Below, piece after piece: positions 7,066-13,595 of a DNA stretch of 15,033 nucleotides (positions are counted from its first letter, which is position 1; the number at the start of each line of letters is the position of its first letter). The stretch spans positions 1 through 15,033 of the forward strand of contig DXYG01000066.1 in NCBI GenBank assembly GCA_019415925.1, read 5' to 3'. The DNA is from Clostridiales bacterium (lineage in GTDB: Bacteria > Bacillota > Clostridia > Oscillospirales > Acutalibacteraceae). The notes under the pieces were generated by a model. It was given only the letters and a program-made list of their open reading frames with translations. It had not been told where the DNA came from and ran no database searches. The position numbers and the translations under genes are program-made.

Positions 7066-7508
7066 TGAAAGATTTTATCAAGCAGTTTTTTGACATTAAA
7101 TTCTGGAAGTTTATAATGGTCGGAATCCTCAACACAATCGTCGGTATGGGACTTCAGTTCCTGTTTTTCAACCTCTGCGGCTGGGACGAGTGGATTTCGT
7201 CAATTGTCGGCTACATTCTGGGTAGTATCTTAAGCTACTTCCTCAACAAGTATTTTACCTTCAAAAACAAGGAAAAGGGCTGGAAACCGATTGCAAAATT
7301 TGCGCTCAATATCGCCGTTTGCTATGGGCTCGCTTACGGTATCGCAATCCCGCTTACCAAGTGGATTTGCGTTGCAAATTCCCTTACAATGTTCGGTTGG
7401 ACTGTTGACAAATTCGCAGGCAACGCATCAATGCTCGTAGGCTCCTGCCTGTTTGTTGCATTCAATTATATCGGTCAGAGATTCTTTGCGTTCAAGGAGA
7501 AAAAGTGA
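7062..7508 (+). CDS. GtrA-like family flippase
   Basis: This 148-residue protein has four membrane segments (about 14-35, 43-65, 78-101 and 118-140) and the GtrA family marks ILSYFLNKYFTFKNKE after helix 2 and FNYIGQRFFAFKEKK at the C-terminus. GtrA proteins are thought to flip polyprenyl-phosphate-linked monosaccharides across the membrane. That fits the overlapping upstream glycosyltransferase. Two adjacent ATGs (7062 and 7065) overlap the previous stop. AAGGAC at 7051-7056 gives spacings of 5 and 8 bases, so 7065 is equally or more likely as the true start. It is the last gene of a two-gene operon with a terminator 34 bases after the stop. Confidence 0.9.
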   Translation: MMKDFIKQFFDIKFWKFIMVGILNTIVGMGLQFLFFNLCGWDEWISSIVGYILGSILSYFLNKYFTFKNKEKGWKPIAKFALNIAVCYGLAYGIAIPLTKWICVANSLTMFGWTVDKFAGNASMLVGSCLFVAFNYIGQRFFAFKEKK

Positions 7509-7542
7509 TACATATTATATGTAAATATATCGTATTTTCAGT

Positions 7543-7577
7543 CGGACAGCGGCACTTTGTCGCTGTCCGATTTGTTA
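7543..7577 (+). terminator. Rho-independent terminator after gtrA-like gene
   Basis: TCGGACAGCG (7543-7552) pairs fully with CGCTGTCCGA (7562-7571), and the stem can extend three pairs inward to a CTT loop. TTTGTT follows. It is placed just past the glycosyltransferase operon, and its core is the same as that of the terminator at 9313. Confidence 0.85.
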
Positions 7578-7711
7578 TGTCCGAGAATATTACAAACGTC
7601 TTTAAAGTGAGTTTTTTGTAAAATCATAAAGCATAATAAAATAGTTAATTATTATTCTAATTTGGCGCATAAGAACTATATAATTAAACAAATTTGTCGA
7701 TTATTGTTGCT

Positions 7712-7781
7712 GTAATATTTCTGTAATAGTTGTCATAAAATAGTTACAAATCAGTAATAAAAAGATAACAAAATGGTGACA
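7712..7781. promoter_or_regulatory. Array of OmpR-family-like boxes at 11-bp spacing
   Basis: Seven hexamers fitting (G/A)TNA(T/C)A occur at 7712, 7723, 7732, 7743, 7754, 7765 and 7776: GTAATA, GTAATA, GTCATA, GTTACA, GTAATA, ATAACA and GTGACA. The last five are exactly 11 bases apart, as are the first two. In the other register TGTAAT-N5-TGTAAT (7711-7727) fits the published WalR (YycF) box TGTWAH-N5-TGTWAH. PhoP boxes (TTWACA-N5 repeats) are similar. WalR controls cell-wall hydrolases, including the 3D-domain protein YocH of Bacillus subtilis, and a 3D-domain gene lies downstream here. The array is about 130 bases upstream of the visible promoter, farther than usual. The regulator's identity is inference. 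The rest of 7578-7910 is AT-rich with no ORF I would support. Confidence 0.5.
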
Positions 7782-7912
7782 AATTAAATTCTTGCAAATT
7801 GACCATATTTTTGCAGGGAAAAATCAAATAAAAGCTCGAAAAAATAATGCTAATTGAGAAAAATACCCAGATTCATTGTAAGTGTTGCACAAAAAATTAA
7901 TTCTGAATTAGG

Positions 7913-7941
7913 TTGACATATCCAAAAGACGAGTTTATAAT
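7913..7941 (+). promoter_or_regulatory. Strong SigA-type promoter of the 3D-domain gene
   Basis: TTGACA (7913-7918), a 17-base spacer and TATAAT (7936-7941) match the consensus exactly. The predicted start near 7948 coincides with the 5' edge of the structured leader. Confidence 0.85.
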
Positions 7942-7947
7942 TGCCAA

Positions 7948-8073
7948 CTGTGCCAAGCGGACTTGCAAAAATCCTGCAAAACTGCTTTGGCACAGGAAGG
8001 TATTTGAAGCAACGTAACGTTGCATTCAATTCGGACATACAGGCGCATACGCATATATGACTTGTGTCCGAAT
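7948..8073 (+). ncRNA. Structured leader RNA, unassigned class
   Basis: About 125 nucleotides between promoter and ribosome binding site fold into three consecutive stems. Stem 1 is CTGTGCCAAGC (7948-7958) with GCTTTGGCACAG (7983-7994), 11 pairs with one bulge, enclosing TTGCA/TGCAA. Stem 2 is TTGAA-GCAACG with CGTTGC-A-TTCAA (8004-8029, loop TAA). Stem 3 is ATTCGGACA (8029-8037) with TGTCCGAAT (8065-8073), enclosing GCG-CATA-CGC. No T-run follows stem 3 and AAAAAGGAG lies 20-25 bases on, so any control would more likely be translational or of stability than termination. I could not match it to the c-di-AMP (ydaO) riboswitch often found before such genes, nor to T-box or c-di-GMP elements. 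Function is unknown. Confidence 0.5.
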
Positions 8074-8108
8074 GAAAAAATTGAAAAATTGAAAAAGGAG
8101 TTATTACA

Positions 8109-9278
8109 ATGAGATTTACAGCGGATAAACTTCGCATCGCAAAATCAGCCGTTGCGCTGAGCCTTGCAGCAACAGTTGTCCTCGGCTCGGTTATTACCGT
8201 TGCGGCTGCAATTCAGTCGGACAGTAACAGCGCCTCAAACTCGGAAGATAACAACGGATTCAGCAGCAAGGTTGAGTATGAGCTTTCAAACGGCGACCTT
8301 GTAGTCACACACAACAACGATTTTAAGCTCGATGTAACAATCCTCGACGCAAACAAAATCACAATCAACAACGGCGGCAAAAGTCAGCTTGTTCATCTTG
8401 CAAAGGGAACAGTTGCCGACGCTCTGAAAAAAGCAGACATTACTCTTACTGATGATGAAATTTCCGTTCCTGCCCCCGACAGTGAAATCAGAAAGGACAC
8501 GGAAATCAGTATTTACAAGACCAAAAAGGTCAGTGTAACTGCCGACGGAAAGACAAAAGAAGTTAAGCTTGCGCTTGTGAATGTGTACGACGCACTTAAC
8601 TTTGCAGGCTATGAGGTAGACGATGACGATATTCTTTCCACCTCGCACAGTGAAGATGTTGAGAACATCTATTCTGTAACAATCAAGCGTGTTACATACA
8701 AGACGGAATCCTCAAAAGAAAAAATTGCTTACGACACAGTTAAGAAAAATTCCGACGATGTTGAGCTTGGCGAAGCAAAGGTCAAGACAGAGGGCAAAGA
8801 CGGTGAAAAAATCGTTACCCGTGAGGTAAAGTACATAGACGGCGAAAAGACCTCAGACAAGGTTGTTGCCGAAAAGACAATCAAAAAGCCCGTTGACGAG
8901 GTTATCCTTGTCGGAACAAAGGGTGCCGCAACAAGCTGCGGTGCAGGAACTTTTACCGACTCAAACGGCGCAACAGTTGCCTACAGTCAGGTGCTTACAG
9001 GCTCCGGCACAGCATACACCGCACCCGCAGGTGCAGGAACAGCAACAGGCGTGCTTGCTTATCATGGCGGCGTTGCAGTTAACCCCAACATAATTCCCTA
9101 CGGTTCAAAGCTCTACATTGTTTCAACAGACGGAAGCTTTGTTTACGGCTATGCAACTGCTGTTGATACGGGCGGAGCGCTTATGGATGGCTCTGCAATT
9201 GTAGACTGTTTCTACAACACCTATGACGAATGTGTAAACTTCGGCAGACGTGACGTAAACGTTTACGTACTTGCATAA
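8109..9278 (+). CDS. Secreted DUF348/G5/3D-domain cell-wall protein (YabE-like)
   Basis: This 389-residue protein has a signal peptide (basic N-terminus, hydrophobic 14-32, likely cleavage after VAAA). DUF348-like modules follow at about 74-115 and 138-175, then a G5 domain at about 194-270 (EKIAYDTVKKN ... EKIVTREVKYIDGE). A C-terminal 3D domain spans about 298-389. The conserved aspartates of the 3D domain are visible as Asp353 (AVDTGG), Asp366 (AIVDCF) and Asp382 (GRRDVNVYVL). 3D domains are related to MltA/Rpf-like peptidoglycan lytic enzymes, so a role in wall remodelling or outgrowth is expected, with G5 binding wall glycans. Asp366 is followed by a Cys, and Cys277, Cys367 and Cys375 are notable for a secreted protein. 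The ribosome binding site is AAAAAGGAG about eight bases upstream. It is monocistronic, between its own promoter and terminator. Confidence 0.88.
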   Translation: MRFTADKLRIAKSAVALSLAATVVLGSVITVAAAIQSDSNSASNSEDNNGFSSKVEYELSNGDLVVTHNNDFKLDVTILDANKITINNGGKSQLVHLAKGTVADALKKADITLTDDEISVPAPDSEIRKDTEISIYKTKKVSVTADGKTKEVKLALVNVYDALNFAGYEVDDDDILSTSHSEDVENIYSVTIKRVTYKTESSKEKIAYDTVKKNSDDVELGEAKVKTEGKDGEKIVTREVKYIDGEKTSDKVVAEKTIKKPVDEVILVGTKGAATSCGAGTFTDSNGATVAYSQVLTGSGTAYTAPAGAGTATGVLAYHGGVAVNPNIIPYGSKLYIVSTDGSFVYGYATAVDTGGALMDGSAIVDCFYNTYDECVNFGRRDVNVYVLA

Positions 9279-9312
9279 CACTTCAATAACAACACCATTG
9301 TGAAAAACATAG

Positions 9313-9343
9313 GCGGACAGCTACGGCTGTCCGTACTTTTTTT
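9313..9343 (+). terminator. Rho-independent terminator of the 3D-domain gene
   Basis: CGGACAGC (9314-9321), loop TACG and GCTGTCCG (9326-9333), with a flanking G-T pair, are followed by TAC and seven T. Confidence 0.9.
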
Positions 9344-9353
9344 AATATAAATA

Positions 9354-9382
9354 TTGATTTATCCTGCATTATGCGTTATAAT
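9354..9382 (+). promoter_or_regulatory. Promoter of the lipoprotein gene
   Basis: TTGATT (9354-9359), a 17-base spacer and TATAAT (9377-9382) lie just after the preceding terminator and about 40 bases before the start codon. The nearby TTGACA at 9394 has no matching -10. Confidence 0.7.
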
Positions 9383-9424
9383 AAAATGTAACTTTGACAA
9401 ATTACCTTTGAAAGGATTATTTTT

Positions 9425-9994
9425 ATGAAGAGATTTATTGCCGCAATTTTATGTGTAGGACTTATTGCTGCCGTTACAGCCGGCTGTGGATACAAGGACG
9501 CACTTTCAAAAGAAAATAAAGCAACTCAGGCTACCGAGGCTACGGGCAGTTCAGCTACTGCGGACGAGCCGAAACCTGCTGACTTTAAGGATAATCTTGA
9601 GGGCTTGATAAGTTATTTTTCTGAGCTTGAGTATCTTGCTATGAAGGACGGCAAGCTTGACGAAAGCACTGTAACCGTAATGGACGCATCTCTTATCGGC
9701 GCAAAAGAGGGCAAAAAGTTCATCACAACTTACGGCGGAAAAGCAATTACGATTGAGCTTTATGAATATGACTTAAAAAATCTTAACGATACTGCAAAGA
9801 CTGTTGTTGAGTCGGTAAAGAACAGCGGCGAGTTTACAATTCTTGATTTGCCGTCGGTAAAGGCATACCTTTCCGATGACGAAAAATATTTGCTGATTTA
9901 CACGGACTCAAGTATTGGCGACGAAAAGCCCGATGAAAATTCGGACAACTACAAGCACCGTGAAGAAGTAATTGAAAATTTCAGAAAATTCTGA
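9425..9994 (+). CDS. Putative lipoprotein, function unknown
   Basis: This is a 189-residue protein I do not recognise. The N-terminus MKRFIAAILCVGLIAAVTAGC is a short signal peptide ending in a possible lipobox (VTAG-Cys21). The -3 Thr is unusual, so lipidation is likely but not certain. Residues 25-55 are a Thr/Ala/Glu-rich linker (ATQATEATGSSATADE). The rest (about 55-189) looks like one small soluble mixed alpha/beta domain with no repeated motif and no obvious catalytic set, ending KHREEVIENFRKF. AAAGGA lies about eight bases before the ATG. It has its own promoter and a strong terminator, so it is a single-gene unit exported to the outer face of the membrane. Confidence 0.75.
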   Translation: MKRFIAAILCVGLIAAVTAGCGYKDALSKENKATQATEATGSSATADEPKPADFKDNLEGLISYFSELEYLAMKDGKLDESTVTVMDASLIGAKEGKKFITTYGGKAITIELYEYDLKNLNDTAKTVVESVKNSGEFTILDLPSVKAYLSDDEKYLLIYTDSSIGDEKPDENSDNYKHREEVIENFRKF

Positions 9995-10013
9995 TTGAGC
10001 AGTTATTTCGGTT

Positions 10014-10025
10014 TGTAAATTTACA
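10014..10025. promoter_or_regulatory. Palindrome TGTAAATTTACA, copy 1
   Basis: This perfect 12-base palindrome (14 with flanking T and A) lies between the lipoprotein stop and its terminator. The same 12 bases recur at 10120, 106 bases downstream. It may be an upstream operator for the str promoter or an accessory part of the terminator region. Confidence 0.35.
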
Positions 10026-10030
10026 AGTGA

Positions 10031-10067
10031 GGTCGGAGCATCGTTAAAACGGTGTTCCGACCTTTTT
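10031..10067 (+). terminator. Rho-independent terminator of the lipoprotein gene
   Basis: GGTCGGAGCATCGTT (10031-10045) pairs with AACGGTGTTCCGACC (10048-10062) with wobble pairs only, followed by five T. It belongs to the same sequence family as the terminator at 5624, including ATTGAGCAG shortly after each stop codon. Confidence 0.9.
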
Positions 10068-10119
10068 AGGTTTGGAATTATAATTTATTGTGTTGAAAAC
10101 GGCTTAAATCGCAACTAAA

Positions 10120-10131
10120 TGTAAATTTACA
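10120..10131. promoter_or_regulatory. Palindrome TGTAAATTTACA, copy 2, upstream of str promoter
   Basis: The second exact copy of the palindrome at 10014 ends 10 bases before the -35 box of the rpsL promoter, a typical position for an activator or operator. It does not clearly fit a regulator consensus I can name. Confidence 0.45.
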
Positions 10132-10141
10132 AAATAAAGTA

Positions 10142-10171
10142 TTGACAAATTGATATTGCGTGGGTTATAAT
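10142..10171 (+). promoter_or_regulatory. str operon promoter
   Basis: TTGACA (10142-10147), an 18-base spacer and TATAAT (10166-10171) are both perfect hexamers. Transcription would start near 10178, giving a leader of about 115 nucleotides before rpsL. Confidence 0.85.
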
Positions 10172-10181
10172 GTTAAATCGT

Positions 10182-10260
10182 GGGGCACTCTGTAAGTGCG
10201 CCTGTTTTCGGGCAAATTACATTGTGCTTGACAAGAGCTTTGCTTTGCAAAGCAGTTTTT
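10182..10260 (+). promoter_or_regulatory. rpsL leader with attenuator-like hairpin
   Basis: The leader holds GCACT-CTGTA-AGTGC (10185-10199), GCCTG-TTTT-CGGGC (10200-10213) and a terminator-like GCTTTGC-TTT-GCAAAGC (10237-10253) followed by AG and five T. GCAAA at 10212-10216 could pair with TTTGC at 10239-10243 and thus compete with the third hairpin. This arrangement suggests transcription attenuation of the str operon. The ligand (a ribosomal protein or other) is unknown, and the short terminator stem lowers confidence. Confidence 0.45.
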
Positions 10261-10294
10261 CAATTCTTAAATAATTTTTGAAAGGAGGACAAAT

Positions 10295-10714
10295 ATGCCT
10301 ACATTTAACCAGTTGGTACGCAAGGGCAGAGAGGTTTCTGAAAAGAAAGCAAAGGCACCTGCACTTTTAAAGGGCTGGAACTCAAAGAAGCGTGTTGCTA
10401 TTGACCAGAACTCCCCACAAAAGAGAGGTGTTTGTACTGCTGTAAAGACCGCTACTCCTAAAAAGCCTAACTCAGCGCTCAGAAAGATTGCCAGAGTAAG
10501 ACTTTCTAACGGTATTGAAGTCAGTTCCTATATCCCCGGCGTAGGTCACAACCTTCAGGAGCACTCCGTTGTTCTTATCCGTGGTGGCCGTGTTAAGGAC
10601 TTGCCCGGTGTTCGTTATCACATCGTTCGTGGTACACTCGACGCTCAGGGCGTTTCCGGACGTATGCAGAGCCGTTCAAAGTACGGTGCAAAGCGTCCTA
10701 AGAAAGGTAAATAA
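10295..10714 (+). CDS. rpsL: 30S ribosomal protein S12
   Basis: This 139-residue protein has the full S12 pattern: MPTFNQLVRKGR at the start, QKRGVCTAVKTATPKKPNSA, VRLSNGIEVSSYIPGVGHNL, QEHSVVLIRGGRVKDLPGVR and KYGAKRPKKGK at the end. S12 sits at the decoding centre of the small subunit. The lysines changed in streptomycin-resistant mutants (in PKKPNSA and RVKDLPG) are the sensitive wild-type residues. AAGGAGG lies seven bases before ATG 10295. It is the first gene of the str operon. Neither rpoBC nor an L7Ae-like gene precedes it here. It is slightly longer than the E. coli protein because of the Gram-positive N-terminal segment. Confidence 0.98.
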   Translation: MPTFNQLVRKGREVSEKKAKAPALLKGWNSKKRVAIDQNSPQKRGVCTAVKTATPKKPNSALRKIARVRLSNGIEVSSYIPGVGHNLQEHSVVLIRGGRVKDLPGVRYHIVRGTLDAQGVSGRMQSRSKYGAKRPKKGK

Positions 10715-10871
10715 TTAGGAATTGACAAAACTCTCTTGACTTAAATAATTAAGTTCTGCTATGCGGCAGGAATTTTCTATATATATTCAGTAGAAGTTCT
10801 TGTTGGCATACGGGAGTTTGTCGCTTTCGAGTACCTATGATATCTCAATTATTGTGAAGGAGGGAAGCAAA
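10715..10871 (+). promoter_or_regulatory. Long rpsL-rpsG spacer, candidate S7 control region
   Basis: The gap of 157 bases has no gene and is long for this operon. It contains a bulged hairpin TTCTGC (10754-10759) with GCAGGAA (10766-10772) and several weaker pairings before AAGGAGGG. In E. coli the rpsL-rpsG spacer is the binding site for repressor S7, so a similar role is possible. No resemblance to the E. coli structure was established. Two TTGAC boxes (10722 and 10736) lack convincing -10 partners. Confidence 0.3.
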
Positions 10872-11342
10872 GTGCCAAGAAGAGGTTCTATTGCGAAGCG
10901 TGACGTATTACCCGATCCGCTTTATAATTCAAAACTTGTAACACGTCTTATCAACAACATTATGTACGACGGTAAAAAGGGCGTTGCTCAGAAAATTGTT
11001 TACGGTGCATTTGACATTATTGCTGAAAAGACAGGTAATAACCCGCTTGAGGTTTTCGAACAGGCTATGGAAAACGTAATGCCCGTTCTCGAAGTAAAGG
11101 CTCGCCGTGTCGGCGGTGCCACATATCAGGTTCCTATGGAAGTTCGTCCCGAAAGACGTCAGACACTCGGTCTTCGTTGGATTTCCACTTACTCAAGAGC
11201 CCGCAGTGAAAAGACAATGAAGGAAAGACTTGCAGGAGAAATTCTCGACGCCACAAACAGCATGGGCGGCGCATTCAAAAAGCGTGAGGATACTCATAAG
11301 ATGGCAGAGGCCAACAAGGCTTTCGCTCATTACAGATGGTAA
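10872..11342 (+). CDS. rpsG: 30S ribosomal protein S7
   Basis: This 156-residue protein starts at GTG 10872, giving the standard S7 N-terminus M(V)PRRGSIAKRDVLPDPLY. AAGGAGGG at 10857-10864 lies seven bases upstream. The open frame extends farther upstream to a TTG at 10800, but that extension has no S7 homology. Family stretches include LVTRLINNIMYDGKKGVAQK, RVGGATYQVPMEVRPERRQT and the C-terminal EDTHKMAEANKAFAHYRW. S7 nucleates the 3' domain of 16S rRNA and contacts the E site. The length agrees with other Firmicutes. It is the second gene of the str operon, followed 36 bases later by fusA. Confidence 0.97.
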   Translation: MPRRGSIAKRDVLPDPLYNSKLVTRLINNIMYDGKKGVAQKIVYGAFDIIAEKTGNNPLEVFEQAMENVMPVLEVKARRVGGATYQVPMEVRPERRQTLGLRWISTYSRARSEKTMKERLAGEILDATNSMGGAFKKREDTHKMAEANKAFAHYRW

Positions 11343-11378
11343 TCTCTATTACCCGTGTAATTTTAAGAGGAGGATTTT

Positions 11379-13478
11379 ATGCCAAGACAGGTTTCACTTG
11401 AACAGACAAGAAATATCGGTATCATGGCTCACATCGATGCCGGTAAGACAACTACAACAGAGCGTATCCTGTATTATACCGGCGTAAACCACAAGATTGG
11501 TGAAACACACGATGGTGCTTCTACAATGGACTGGATGGTTCAGGAGAAGGAACGTGGTATCACAATCACCTCTGCTGCTACTACAGCTTTCTGGAGAGGC
11601 AGCAAGCAGCAGTACAAGCCCCACAGAATCAACATCATCGATACTCCCGGACACGTTGACTTCACTGTTGAAGTTGAGCGTTCACTCCGTGTACTCGACG
11701 GTTCTGTAACTGTACTTTGTGCAAAGGGCGGCGTTGAGCCTCAGTCAGAAACCGTTTGGCGTCAGGCTGACAACTACGGCGTACCGAGAATGGTTTACGT
11801 TAATAAAATGGACATCATGGGTGCTAACTTCTACCATGTTGTTCAGATGATGAAGGACAGACTTAAATGTAACGCTGTTCCGATTCAGCTTCCTATCGGC
11901 GCTGAAAATGATTTCAGCGGTATCATCGACCTCGTAACAATGAAGGCTGAAATCTATCACAATGAGGACGGCACAGATTACAGCGAGGAAGAAATTCCGG
12001 AGGATATGAAGGATTTAGCTGACGAGTACCGTGAGAAGCTCATCGAGTCAGTTGCTGAACTCGACGAGGAGCTTATGGAGAAATACTTCGGCGGCGAAGA
12101 AATCACAGTTGATGAAATCAAGAAAGTTATCAGAAAAGCTACTATCGACAACACAATGGTTCCCGTAACCTGCGGTTCTTCATACCGTAACAAGGGCGTT
12201 CAGATGCTCCTTGACGCTGTTGTTGACTATATGCCTGCTCCTACAGACGTTCCTGCTATCAAGGGTATTGACCCCGAAACAGGCGACGAGACTGAGAGAA
12301 AATCTTCTGATTCAGAGCCTTTTGCTGCTCTTGCATTCAAGATTGCTACAGACCCGTTCGTAGGTAAGCTCTGCTTCTTCCGTGTATATTCAGGTACCGT
12401 TACAACAGGTACTACTGTTTATAACTCGGTTAAGGACTCAAACGAGCGTATGGGCAGAATTCTTCAGATGCACGCTAACGACAGAAAAGATATCGACTGC
12501 TGCTATGCAGGTGATATTGCTGCTGCCGTTGGTCTTAAGAATACAACTACAGGTGATACACTCTGCGACGAGAAGCACCCCGTAATCCTCGAGTCAATGG
12601 AATTCCCGGAGCCTGTTATCCGTGTTGCTATTGAACCCAAGACCAAAGCAGGTCAGGAAAAGATGGGTATTGCTCTTGCAAAGCTTGCAGAAGAAGACCC
12701 GACCTTCAAGGCTTACACCGACGAAGAAACAGGTCAGACAATTATCGCAGGTATGGGTGAGCTTCACCTTGAGATTATCGTTGACCGTCTTCTCCGTGAA
12801 TTCAAGGTAGAGGCTAACATCGGTGCTCCGCAGGTTGCTTACAAGGAAACAATCCGCAAGGAAGCTTCCGTTGATGAGAAATATGCTCGTCAGTCAGGCG
12901 GTAAGGGCCAGTACGGTCACGTTAAGATTAACGTATTCCCCAACAAGGACAAGGGATACGAGTTCGTTAACAACATTGTCGGCGGTGCAATTCCCAAGGA
13001 ATACATTCCTGCTGTTGACCAGGGTATTCAGGGTGCAATGCTTTCGGGTGTTGTTGCAGGCTACAACGTAGTTGACGTTAAGGTTGAGCTTTATGATGGT
13101 TCATATCACGAGGTTGACTCCTCTGAAATGGCATTTAAGATTGCCGGTTCAATGGCATTCAAGAGCGCTATGAAGAAGGCAGACCCCGTACTTCTTGAGC
13201 CGATTATGAAGGTTACTGTTATCACTCCCGAGGAGTACCTCGGCGACGTTATCGGCGACCTTAACTCACGCCGTGGTATGATTCAGAGCATGGAAGCTGA
13301 CAACGGTGTTCAGCGTGTTATCGCTCACGTTCCGCTTTCAGAGATGTTCGGTTATGCAACGGATATGCGTTCCAAGACTCAGGGACGCGGTCAGTATGTA
13401 ATGGAGCCCGACACATATGCTGAGGTTCCGAAGAATATTGCCGAAAAGATTATGAACGAGAGAGCTAAGAAGGATTAA
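11379..13478 (+). CDS. fusA: Elongation factor G
   Basis: This 699-residue translational GTPase drives tRNA-mRNA translocation. GTPase motifs are AHIDAGKTTTTERILYYTG (G1), RGITITSAATT (G2), DTPGHVDF (G3) and NKMD (G4), with GSSYRNKGVQ at the G5 region (often GSAFKNKGVQ). Domain II begins near residue 300 and domain IV shows QSGGKGQYGHV. The C-terminal YATDMRSKTQGRGQYVMEPD is typical of canonical EF-G rather than EF-G2 or a tetracycline protection protein. GAGGAGG lies about five bases before the ATG. It is third in the operon, and 117 bases separate it from tuf. Confidence 0.98.
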   Translation: MPRQVSLEQTRNIGIMAHIDAGKTTTTERILYYTGVNHKIGETHDGASTMDWMVQEKERGITITSAATTAFWRGSKQQYKPHRINIIDTPGHVDFTVEVERSLRVLDGSVTVLCAKGGVEPQSETVWRQADNYGVPRMVYVNKMDIMGANFYHVVQMMKDRLKCNAVPIQLPIGAENDFSGIIDLVTMKAEIYHNEDGTDYSEEEIPEDMKDLADEYREKLIESVAELDEELMEKYFGGEEITVDEIKKVIRKATIDNTMVPVTCGSSYRNKGVQMLLDAVVDYMPAPTDVPAIKGIDPETGDETERKSSDSEPFAALAFKIATDPFVGKLCFFRVYSGTVTTGTTVYNSVKDSNERMGRILQMHANDRKDIDCCYAGDIAAAVGLKNTTTGDTLCDEKHPVILESMEFPEPVIRVAIEPKTKAGQEKMGIALAKLAEEDPTFKAYTDEETGQTIIAGMGELHLEIIVDRLLREFKVEANIGAPQVAYKETIRKEASVDEKYARQSGGKGQYGHVKINVFPNKDKGYEFVNNIVGGAIPKEYIPAVDQGIQGAMLSGVVAGYNVVDVKVELYDGSYHEVDSSEMAFKIAGSMAFKSAMKKADPVLLEPIMKVTVITPEEYLGDVIGDLNSRRGMIQSMEADNGVQRVIAHVPLSEMFGYATDMRSKTQGRGQYVMEPDTYAEVPKNIAEKIMNERAKKD

Positions 13479-13513
13479 TTCGGCTTTCTAAGCGTAATTT
13501 TTTAAAAAATGTA

Positions 13514-13542
13514 TTGATTTTTTTGAAAAATATTGGTACAAT
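13514..13542 (+). promoter_or_regulatory. Internal promoter for tuf
   Basis: TTGATT (13514-13519), a 17-base spacer and TACAAT (13537-13542) lie in the 117-base fusA-tuf spacer, about 50 bases before the tuf ATG. No terminator is visible between fusA and tuf, so this would add to read-through from the str promoter. Confidence 0.65.
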
Positions 13543-13595
13543 ATCATTAAATCTATTGTAAATTCTTTTTACAACCAATAAGGAGGAAATTTCCA

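Noticed and set aside
7948..8073. c-di-AMP (ydaO), T-box, c-di-GMP riboswitch or tRNA-like cloverleaf
   Set aside because: None of the conserved core sequences of these classes could be found; only the stem architecture is evident, so it is reported as unassigned.
7850..8137. Minus-strand ORF of 95 codons in the region before the 3D-domain gene
   Set aside because: It covers a consensus plus-strand promoter and hairpin stems and has no ribosome binding site or family resemblance.
10722..10765. Possible promoter between rpsL and rpsG (TTGACA at 10722 or TTGACT at 10736)
   Set aside because: No acceptable -10 hexamer lies 16-18 bases downstream of either box.
10800..10871. N-terminal extension of S7 from an upstream TTG
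   Set aside because: The extension has no S7 similarity, and the strong AAGGAGGG at 10857 points to GTG 10872.
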